Under the pieces are notes generated by a model. It ran no database searches and was not told the DNA's origin. It worked only from the letters and a program-made list of their open reading frames with translations. From positions 248,001 to 312,000 of the forward strand of contig WHVD01000054.1 in assembly GCA_015178975.1 (NCBI GenBank): a DNA stretch of 64,000 nucleotides, given 5' to 3'. Positions within the stretch are counted from its first letter, which is position 1, and each line of letters starts with the position of its first letter. The position numbers and the translations under genes were made by a program. Shown here piece after piece: positions 36,401 through 46,019 of the stretch. The DNA is from Hysterangium stoloniferum. Taxonomy: Eukaryota > Basidiomycota > Agaricomycetes > Hysterangiales > Hysterangiaceae.

Positions 36401-38286
36401 GCCTGGCGGTGTATGTATGCCTGAGCAATGGCTTGCCATGGACCAGATAGCGGATGAACGAGGGAATGGCACATTTAAGTTGACCACCCGACAAACTTTC
36501 CAATTTCACGGTGTTATTAAACGTCATCTTAAGCCTTCGATTCAGGCTATAAACAGGGCGTTGTTGGACACAATCGCTGCTTGTGGTGATGTCAACAGGT
36601 AAGTACAGACTTCTGGCTACTATCTTTGAGGTTGATTGGCTTCGGCAGGAACGTTTTGTGCTCATCGATGCCAGCGTTGAAGCATTTGCACACTGAGATG
36701 TACGCATTTGCCCAACAACTCAGCGAAAGACTCTTGCCGCGCACTACTGCTTATCACGAAATCTGGCTAGACAAGAAGTTAGTGGCCGGAGACGCTGTTA
36801 AGGACTTCGAGCCGGTTTATGGCGAGTTTTATTTACCGCGGAAGGTGCATACGTTTCCTTTCGTTCAGTACCTATTGGTCTAATGACCTTTTACCAAGTT
36901 TAAGATGGCGGTGGCTTGTCCACCCCTTAACGACGTGGACGTCTTCGCAAATGATGTTGGATTTATCGCCATTGCTGATAAACGAGAGCGTCTCATAGGT
37001 TTCAACGTCACTGCTGGTGGCGGGATGGGTGTAACACATTCCAACAAGAAGACGTACCCTCGATTAGGAGATGTCTTTGGTTTCGTCACTGTCGAACAAG
37101 CATATACAATTGCTGAGTGTATATTAACAACACAACGCGACAATGGAAATCGTCAAGAGTGAGCACATACTTATTGTTGTATTGCATATGCAAAGCTGAC
37201 TCAATCTTTCTCTCTAGTCGTAAGGTATTAAATCATTTTTTTATTGCAGTCACGGTAATAACACTGAGCCCATTCACAGAATGCTCGATTAAAATATACA
37301 ATTGATCGTATGGGGCTTGACATTTTCAAAGCTGAGGTGGAGAAACGTGCTGGTTTCAGGTTTGAGCCCGCCCGACCTTTTACCTTTAACTCGAATGTCG
37401 ACGTTTTTGGTTGGACGGACGGTCTGAATGGCACCAAGCATTACACATGCTTCATTGAAAACGGTCGAGTCCAGGATGAACCAGGTCGCCATTTCAAGAC
37501 CGGCCTGCGACAAATTGCGCAAGTTCACAAAGGCACATTCCGACTGACTTGCAACCAGCATCTTATCATCGCTGAAGTACCAAATGATCAAGTCCCCGTG
37601 ATTGAGAAACTGTTGGCCACGTACAAGCTCGATAATATCTCACATTCTGGACTTCGTCTGGCATCGTCAGCCTGTGTGGCGTTCCCAACGTGTGGTCTCG
37701 CTATGGCCGAGTCTGAACGTGTAAGTGCGCCGTTGTGGCTGTTCAGCGTGGAGTTTGCTTGACCTCTTGTCAGTACCTTCCGATTTTGATAGATAAAGTG
37801 GAAAAAATCTGTGAGGAGGTTGGTTTGCGTAATGATTCGATAGTCATGCGTATGACTGGTTGCCCTAATGGTTGTGCTCGGCCATACGTTGCTGGCAAGT
37901 ATATTGCCCTCTCTGTCTTTGACACCCCTGAATGTATTCTCCAGAGGTGGCTTTCGTCGGCAAATCGCCCGGTGTCTACTTGATGTTGCTTGGAGGTGGG
38001 TATTACGGTCAGCGATTGAATAAAATATATCGAGGTGTGTTCGTTTTCGTCCTGCTGTTGCTGTTGCTCTAATATTGCCGTTGATACTTGTTCAGAATCT
38101 GTGACTGAGCCTGAAATTCTTGCTATATTGCGGCCGATGATCAAACGTTATGCTCTAGAAAGATTGGAAGGGGAGCATTTTGGGGATTTCACGATTCGTG
38201 CAGGATATATCGCACCCACGACTTCAGGCAAAGAGTGGTATGATAGATCGGGAGGAGAAGGCGAGAACCATATAGACACCTTATGA
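33467..38286 (+). CDS. MET5: Sulfite reductase beta (hemoprotein) subunit
   Basis: Reduces sulfite to sulfide in sulfate assimilation. The ATG at 33467 ([17 protein letters not shown]) opens a very long first exon with the pyruvate-ferredoxin-oxidoreductase-like N-domain. A flavodoxin domain follows ([20 protein letters not shown]). The siroheme/4Fe-4S hemoprotein half comes next: [51 protein letters not shown], and the cluster cysteines in CVAFPTC and [11 protein letters not shown]. The C-terminus is [18 protein letters not shown]. This is the domain order of yeast Met5. A 7-nt microexon (37218-37224) restores DRKNARLKY. The intron at 37895-37944 is GC-AG and restores YVAEVAFVGK. Part of the gene is repeated as a remnant at 40617. 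Confidence 0.93.
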
Positions 38287-38339
38287 GCATAGAATGTATT
38301 CGTTGGAGCGGAGATTGTAACCACATATATCTATCAGAG

Positions 38340-40276
38340 TCATTTACACTTAGCGTTCTTCGCTTCTATGATTACGTCCTGTAGGGCGCTGATGACTTTG
38401 TCGATGTCACCTCTTTCCGCGTCCACCACAGTAACCCCCATATGTCCGATACGGAAACATTTATCTGTAAACATGCGTTTGAGAAGATGGTGCAAATATA
38501 AAAAGGCACCAACCTTTGATTACGGCGTGAAGGCCCCCCCCAACGATGATACCTTTGTTCGCCATCGGTGGCAGTATATCCCCAGCCGACAGCCCTTCAG
38601 GATAATATACCTTCAGAAGAGGACGGGAATGAGTGCAAGATATCTCTACATTTCAGACGTGCTCACGGCTGTCATCCCGTTGGCTGCGATCGAATCATCG
38701 AATGGGACCTGTGATGAATGTTACACGAAAACTGGATCCAAATAAAGAAGAAATTCACATACCTGCTGCAGCCCCAGGTCTTTGAGAGCCTTTTTGATTC
38801 GTTGACTAATTTCTTGGTGCAAACGGAAGCGATCTGCCAGAGAAGGCGACCCCCTCACGATTCTGGTCAATGATGCTTGCAAGGCATAGATCAAGTTGAC
38901 GGGAGGTGTAGCAAAGTATGCAGGTTTTCCCTGTTCGTAAGCTTGCATGATCGGTAACCACCTAAAGAATGAACGCATATGAGATCGGGAAGAAATTGAA
39001 ATAATAAATGAAAATAAAAATGCAAGCACTTCTTCCAACTAGCATAGTACGACGTAATAGGCGCAGATCGAGTCTCGAAGACCTTGATAGCACGCTGACT
39101 TGCCACCAATAGACTCAATCCAGGAGGCGCACCAATACCCTTTTGAGTTGCAGACATGACGACGTCAATGTCCCATTCGTCGAATTGAATCTCCTCGCTA
39201 GCAACAGAGCATATACCATCCGTTACGACCTGTCCTTGCATGTTAGCAGTATTTGTTTGTAACATGGCAAAATCATTACGAGAGTTTCGGGAGAAACCCT
39301 TCTAACGGTTTCTGAAATACGCTTAGCATCGGAAAGAACACCGGTCCTATTTTCGGAGTTTAGCTACCAGCTCTTATAAGATTGATGACACTTACGAAGT
39401 ATCAACATGAGTAAAGGTTAAGACCTTGTACTTCTTAGAAAGTAGGGCTTTCTCAATCTCTGCTTCTGGAACCGCCATTCCAATCGGAGCCTTGATCTGG
39501 TCAACTTTAGCACCATATGTCGCCAGGCTGCAAGTAGATTCAATTGGGTAATATGGTACTTGGGGGTATATCTTACGCGTCAACGAAGCTATCTCCAAAA
39601 TACCCTGAAAAAACGTAAAATGAGACTTGTGCCGTTTTGAAAATGTAGTGGCCAGACAAACCAGTATTTAAAACGAGGGCTTCTTCACCGGGTTCTAGTG
39701 TGTAAAATGAGAGACATCTTGATGCCTAATAGTCTCCCAATACTAACCCACGAGGTTCGCGGCAACCTGGTCCCATCCTAGAGATCCAGATCCAGCAATA
39801 AGGAAAGGCTGACCAGTTTTGGTGAATAGGACTTCACTATGTAGTTCTGCACGTCAATTCTCAATAAAGTGTGATATGTATATAATAAGGTCACCGGATA
39901 AGTCGAATGCAATCTCCAAATACTGGGATAAAGTCAGGAGAGAAGACGCTCATGGACGGGTGAGCATTGGCTTGGAGGACCTGGATACAGAGTGAGATAA
40001 TTCTTGGTTACGAAATGGGCGACTTACATCGTCAGCAACCTCGATGGGACCGGGGATGCTGTAAAGTCTTCAGTTACCCATGCTTTTTCCACCGGGTCGT
40101 CACTTACACTAAGAGTCTTTATTTGGAGAATAACAAGTGAGCACTTAGAAGATACTAATAGGCTATAACTCACTTGTGAGGTTCCTGCACCGGGTCCGAA
40201 TACGGATTGTCAATAACTTAGCCCTGCAACATCGCAATATTCACGTGGTCTTACTTACTTGCTTAAAGGAAGACAT
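38340..40276 (-). CDS. AGX1: Alanine-glyoxylate / serine-pyruvate aminotransferase, copy 1
   Basis: A class V PLP aminotransferase that converts glyoxylate to glycine with alanine (or serine) as donor. The spliced start is MSSFKQEPHKLLVIPGPIEV, then NAHPSMSVFSPDF. It is assembled from exons of 18 nt (40259-40276), 11 nt (40174-40184), 9 nt (40108-40116) and 31 nt (40028-40058). Then come FLIAGSGSLGWDQVAANLVE, THVDTSTGVLSD, VVTDGICSVASEE, DVVMSATQKGIGAPPGLSLL (PLP Lys in QKG) and the C-terminal CFRIGHMGVTVVDAERGDID. The end NAKCK is not a classical PTS1. It is one of two tandem copies and its reading frame is intact. Confidence 0.92.
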
Positions 40277-40520
40277 GGTACAGCAAGAGTTCACAGGTAA
40301 GTTTTGACGTCATAAGTAAGCTTCTGATCGGACTTGCAGATGAAGGCGAAGAAGATGGTCACGGTGTTCCGCAAGTACAATTTGTACATGGCGCAACTTA
40401 TTTGAAAGCTCCCACGTCTCTTACATGATGGGTATAAAGGAGATTTAAAAATATCCGCAAGGCCTGTTCATAACGTGTACTTACGCACGCGAAATTTAGT
40501 ATCTGAAATGTCATAACCGG

Positions 40521-40616
40521 TAATCTATTAGCAAGTACTCGTGGGTCACTATCCAAACTCCCAGCACCCGGCGCTCCTGCAATGCTCGCAATCGTCCGCT
40601 GAAGATCTGTTCATTC
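40521..40616 (-). pseudogene. Remnant of dynein intermediate chain 3' end
   Basis: About 90 bp closely match the last coding bases of the dynein intermediate chain gene (43432-43516, reading toward the stop), including the [16 protein letters not shown] region. The match stops abruptly at 40616, where MET5 sequence begins. The original stop region is altered. This is the right edge of the left duplication unit. Confidence 0.85.
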
Positions 40617-41151
40617 CTTCCATAGATGGCAAAGTCTTTTCCCTGAGACACTGTTGGTACATTGCAAATTTCCTTCCTTTCTCCTCTCCCATCTTCGAAG
40701 ATCCGTGGGCGAATCCCATCGTCTTTGTCACATATATTTGTTTTTGAACAGATCAGACAATGGCCCACAAAATATATGCCCCTTTTCCTGCATATCGTGA
40801 CTGCTGTGCAGGTCCGCTCCTTGAGGCCCATTGTGAAAGCGGGCACTATTGGACCGTATCGCCATTCTGAATCACCCAGCCATTTTCAGCTTAAGAAATT
40901 TGTATATGCACAAGTCACCTTTTGTCAGTATCTTCCGATCCTGATAGATAAAGTGGAAAAAATCTGTGACTGAGCCTGAAATTCTCGCTATATTGCGGCC
41001 GATGATCAAACGTTATGCTCTAGAAATATTGAAAGGGGAGCATTTTAGGGATTTCACGATTCGTACAGGATATATCGCACCCATAACTTCAGGCAAAGAG
41101 CGCTATGATAGATCGGGAGGAGAAGGCGAGAACCATATAGACACCTTATGA
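40617..41151 (+). pseudogene. MET5 fragment with two internal deletions
   Basis: Three blocks match MET5 in order. The first, about 40617-40915, equals about 34260-34560. The second, about 40921-40969, equals about 37767-37814. The third, from 40961 on, equals 38096-38286 through the former stop. Blocks two and three share the 9-bp AATCTGTGA, which is present at both parental sites, so that deletion fits microhomology-mediated loss. Short open stretches remain (40662-40973), but the protein is scrambled and lacks the flavodoxin domain and all cluster cysteines. It also has no promoter of its own. Substitutions relative to MET5 indicate relaxed constraint. Confidence 0.9.
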
Positions 41152-41204
41152 ACATAAAATCTGTTTATTGGAGCGGAGATTGCAATCACATATATCTACC
41201 AAAG

Positions 41205-43155
41205 TCATTTACACTTAGCGTTCTTCGCTTCTATGATTACATCCTGTAAGGCGCTGATGAGTTTGTTGATGTCGCCTCTTTGCGCGTCCACCACAGTAAT
41301 GCCCATATGTCCGATGCGGAAATATTTATCTGTAAACATCATTTGAGAAGATGGTGCGAATATAAAAAGGCACCAACCTTTGATTTCGGCGTGAAGGCCC
41401 CCCGCCACGACGATATCTTTGTTTGCCAGCTGTGGCAGTATATCCCCAGCCAACAGCCCTGTAGGATAATATACCTTCAGAAGAGGACGGGAATGAGTGC
41501 AAGATATCTCAGCATTAATCAGACGTGCTCACGGCTGTCATCCCGTTGGCTGCGACCGAATCATCGAATGGGACCTGTGATGAATGTTACACGAAAACTG
41601 GATCCAAATAAAGAAGAAATTCACATACCTGCTGCAGCCCCAGGTCTTTGAGAGCCTTTTTGATTCGTTGACTAACTTCTTGATGCAAACGGAAGCGATC
41701 TGCCAGAGACGGCGATCCTCTCACGATTCTGGTCAATGATGCTTGCAAGGCATAGATCAAGTTGACGGGAGGTGTAGCAAAGTATGCAGGTTTTCCCTGT
41801 TCATAAGCTTGCATGATTGGTAACCACCTAAAGAATGAACGCATATGAGATCGGGAAGAAATTGAAATAATAATAAAAAGTAAAAATAAAAAATGCAAGC
41901 ACTTTTTCCAACTAGCATAGTACGACGCAATAGGCGTGGATCGAGTCTCGAAGACCTTGATAGCACGCTGACTTGCCACCAATACACTCAATCCAGGAGG
42001 CGTACCAAGACCCTTTTGAGTTGCAGACATGACGACGTCAATGTCCCATTCGTCGAATTGAATCTCCTCGCTAGCAACAGAGCATACACCATCCAGTACG
42101 ACCTGTCCTTGCATGTTAGTAGTATTTGTTTGTAACATGGCAAAATCATTACGAGAGTTTCGGGAGAAACCCTTCTAACGGTTTCTGAAATACGCTTAGC
42201 ATTCGAAAGAACACCGGTCCTATTTACTGAGTTTAGCTACCAGCTCTTATAAGATTGATAACACTTACGAAGTATCAACATGAGTAAAGGTCAAGACCTT
42301 GTACTTTTTAGAAAGTAGGGCTTTCTCAATCTCTGCTTCTGGAACCGCCATTCCAATCGGAGCCTTGATCTGGTCAACTTTAGCACCATATGCCGCCAGG
42401 CTACAAGTGGATTCAATTGGGTAATATGGTACTTGGGGGTATATCTTACGCGTCAACGAAGCTATCTCCAAAATACCCTGAAAAACAGATAATATAAGAA
42501 TGAGACTTGTGCCGTTTTGAAAATGTAGTGGCTAGACAAACCAGTGTGTAAAACAAGGGCTTTTTCACCGGGTTCTAGTGTGTAAAATGAGAGACATCTT
42601 GATGCCTAATAGCCACCGAATACTAACCCAAGAGGTTCGCGGCAACCTGGTCCCATCCTAGAGTTCCAGATCCAGCAATAAGGAAAGGCTGACCAGTTTT
42701 GGTGAATAGAACTTCACTATATAGTTCTGCACGTCAATTCTCATCAAGTGTGATATGTATACAATAAGGTCACCGGATAAGTCGAATGCAATCTCCAAAT
42801 ACTGGGATAAAGTCAGGAGAGATGTGGCTCATGGACGGGTGAGCATTGGCATAGAGGACCTGAATACATAGTGAGATAATTCTTGGTTACGAAATGGGCG
42901 ACTTACATCGTCAGCAACCTCAATGGGACCGGGGATGCTGTAAAGTCCTCAGTTGCCCATGCTCTTTCCACCGGCTCGTCACTCACACTAAGAGTCTTTA
43001 TTTGGAGAATAACAAGTGAGCACCTTGGAGATACTAATAAGCTATAACTCACTTGTGAGGTTCCTGCGCCAGGTCCGAATACGGATTGTCAATAACTTAG
43101 CCCTGCAACATCGCAATATTCACGTGGTCTTACTCACTTGCTTAAAGGAAGACAT
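41205..43155 (-). CDS. AGX1: Alanine-glyoxylate / serine-pyruvate aminotransferase, copy 2
   Basis: The tandem paralogue of the gene at 38340, with the same exon pattern including the tiny first exons. The start is MSSFKQ at 43155. The PLP motif reads SATQKGLGTPPGLSVLVASQ and the cofactor Asp lies in VVLDGVCSVASEE. The C-terminus is FRIGHMGITVVDAQRGDINK...NAKCK. Differences from copy 1 are scattered and mostly conservative (for example QKGLG/QKGIG, TPPGLSV/APPGLSL, DIVVAGGLHAEIK/GIIVGGGLHAVIK). No frameshift or premature stop was seen in the exons checked. Copy 2 keeps the more family-typical GTPPGLSV sequence. The enzymatic role is as for copy 1. Confidence 0.9.
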
Positions 43156-43425
43156 GGTACGGCAAGAATTCACAGGTAGGCTTTGACGGTATAAACAAGG
43201 TTTTATCGCTTCGGGTCGGCCTTGCAGATGAAGGCGAAGAGGTCGGTCACGGTGTTTCGTGAGTGCAAATCGTATATGGCGCAACATATTGCTTATTTGA
43301 AAGCTCCCACGTCTCTCACATGATGGGTATACAGGAAATTTAAAAATATCTACAAGGCCCGTTCATAACGTGTACTTACTCACGCGAAATTCAGAGTCTG
43401 TATCTGTAATGCTTATAACCGGTGA

Positions 43426-45868
43426 TTATCTACCAGCAAGTACTCGTGGGTCATTATCCAAACTCCCAGCGCCAGGCGCTCCTGCAATGCTCGCAATCGT
43501 CCGCTGAAGATCTGTCCATTCAGACTCTCGAGGGATCGCCATATCCCCAATATCATAGATGTAGAGCTTCCCATCACTTGAACCTAATGCGGCTCGGCGG
43601 CCATCCTTTCGATCCCATTGGAGTTTGTTGATGGCATTTGTACCAACAGCTGTAGATACCACGGGAACCTGATTGGACGAACGAAATCAGGCCACACAAT
43701 GTTTGAGTAAAAGGTATATAACCTACCTCTGTATCCACATTAAGATTCCACAGGTCGAATTTCCCCGATCCATCTACTGTTCCGAATACTGCGGGATGTG
43801 AAGGGTGCCATTTAATGTCGTAAACATAATCATCTGCCTCATCGAAAGAGTAAAGAGGATGTATGAATTGCACAGTCCCTGAGGGCTTGGCCGTCGACTT
43901 GCGCCATAACTTTACCGTCCAATCCACCGAGCATGTGAGAAAGTAATCAGAGAAATCCACCGAACCAACAAGCGGGTGGAAATCAATGCCCATCACAGGT
44001 CCAGCATGCCCCTTGTATATGTCACTCTGATGCAATCCAGCTTTTGCTCCAGCACGGTCATATCGGTTAGCTTGATAGACATTTCCTTCCTCTGTCCCTA
44101 CCCAAAACGTGGTAGTTTCATTGTCCGGAAAGTCAAAAGACGTGACAGAAACCTCATTAGTCTTATTATGCCCGGCATGCACGAGCTCCAAAGTCTCCTA
44201 TCGTTATAAAATCGTATGAGTTAAGATGTTAACAGAATCTCGCTGAAAACCTGCCTGAGGCTGTGCCAACATATCGACTAACCAGCTACAGACCATACCA
44301 TCAGTGCTACTTGTGATCAAGTTGTGCGCGTTTTGCGTTCCAACCATCTGCATTGCGTAGACGGGGTGCGTATGACCAGCAGCAGACAAAGGCGTCTTCA
44401 ACACTGGTAAGTGCTTTGATCTGGTATCCCATAATAGGATTTGGCCAGAGTATGTTCCTCCGAAAACAAGATTCGAGTGAAAGGGCGAGAAGCACACTGA
44501 GAGCACATCTGACTAGCAAAAAGTCAAACGGAAAATATTCACGTCATAATACGACATACCTGAGAATGAAATACAAACTCGGGGCGCTCAAGTAAATGCA
44601 GATTCCACACCACTACTAGACCATCAGGCTCGTTTAATGCGGCTGGATTCTTATTATAGGACGCTACACTTAATTCTGGATACTGTTCGACGTCAATCTC
44701 GACGTGAGAAATTACCGCTGCATATCAAATACCTTGGGTGACCAGTCCACATCGGTAATGGACCGGTTTTTACACCATCGTTCGTCCCAGAAAGCACAGA
44801 CACGCTTCACACGCTTTCCTTCAGAATCATCACTGGGAAGATTAGATGGTTGAAATAAGAATGCTAAACAACTCACGTTCCAGTATCTGCACCGATGGTA
44901 TAATCGCGGATATAATCGTAACCGTCGCTCAACGCGCGCTGAACAATCTTGGAGGATTGTTCCAAAAAGTCGATAAATTCCGGGGCAACAAAGATGCTGG
45001 CTCGCTCTTCTTCAGTTAGCTCTAAAAAATATAAGATAAAAAAAGATCTCGGATAGAACAGATCATACCTCTAATCTCTTCTTCAATTTCCTTCTCAAGT
45101 TTGACGGCCTCCTCTTCTAGTTCTTTGTCACGGGCCACGGCCTTTTCAGCCTCCTGTTGTTCTCGAGATATCCGCTGTTGTACAATATCTTCTGCAGGTA
45201 TTACGATCGGTTCTGTTGCAACTTCGGTAGTTTGCACCTCTTTGTTGTAGATAACACGCTCCTACCACGGATGGTGTGAATGACGGTGCATATCTTACGC
45301 CTTAATAATGGCTCACTTTACGGGGGAATTCGAAAAGTTCTTGCTCTACATCGATAAGATCTGGTACAAATCTTCATGAAACAACCAGGAAGGGTGAGCA
45401 AGGCAAGAGATAGGCAGATGAATATACAACATGCCTCTCCTGCTGAAATACTCTCTGATCACCATTAGCAAGCATAAAATTAGGCTTCGCAACGGGTAGA
45501 TCCGAAGTATTGCTCGCTCTACTAATTCTGCCCGAAACACTGGGGTTGTTTCCTTGTATCGAAGTATAGTTTGCTGGTGCAGGGGTGCCAGGTACTGAAG
45601 GTGTGCCATCTCCTACACTGCGGTTATTACTCTCTCTGAGTATGTCGGTGATGAAAGAATCGACATCTCTTCGTGCTGAAGGGGTACCAGGCTTGGATAT
45701 AGTAAGCTTTACACATTGTGAGCTGAGAGAGTATGTTCTCACCTCGCTGTCTCGTCGTTTCGCATTTTCCAATGCCAACTTCTGCTTCTCCCTCTCCTCG
45801 CGAGCTTTCTTCAGCTCGGCAAGTCTTAATCGTTTGGCTTCGAGTTCTGCCCTGCGATGTTCCTGCAT
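43426..45868 (-). CDS. Cytoplasmic dynein intermediate chain
   Basis: The WD40 intermediate chain of cytoplasmic dynein, which links cargo adaptors and light chains to the motor. Exon 1 starts [20 protein letters not shown], the conserved N-terminal coiled coil that binds p150/NudE. A Ser/Pro-rich linker and acidic coils follow ([20 protein letters not shown]). WD repeats come next: [78 protein letters not shown] and [19 protein letters not shown]. The stop is at 43426. The last about 90 bp are also present as a remnant at 40521-40616. Confidence 0.93.
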
Positions 45869-46019
45869 GCGTATTAATATTACTGCAGCAGTCGACTAGG
45901 AGTTCAGTCACGCGTCACAGACAATTTGAAGTGTTATATACGAAGAAAGATTTAAGGTAGCAAATAAATAAATAAAAGTAAATCTAGATGCGAGTCATCC
46001 TAGTAATTTTAAAACGTTA

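Larger units (their letters stand above)
34261..40616. repeat. Tandem duplication, left copy
   Basis: The left unit runs from inside MET5 (34261), through the MET5 3' end and AGX1 copy 1, to a remnant of the dynein intermediate chain 3' end. It abuts the right unit at 40616/40617. Homology to the right copy covers exons, introns and the intergenic sequence. Confidence 0.85.
40617..43516. repeat. Tandem duplication, right copy
   Basis: The right unit begins at MET5 homology (40617, equivalent to 34260/34261), passes through AGX1 copy 2 and merges into the intact dynein intermediate chain gene. It is shorter than the left unit because the MET5 part lost about 3.2 kb and about 0.29 kb. Confidence 0.85.

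Noticed and set aside
40662..40973. Open frame of about 100 codons between the aminotransferases as a new gene
   Set aside because: It is a colinear, deleted copy of MET5 and not an independent coding sequence.
45900..46019. Additional small gene between the dynein chain and FOL1
   Set aside because: Only short ORFs with no splice logic or conserved motif; the space is used by the DIC promoter and FOL1 3' end.
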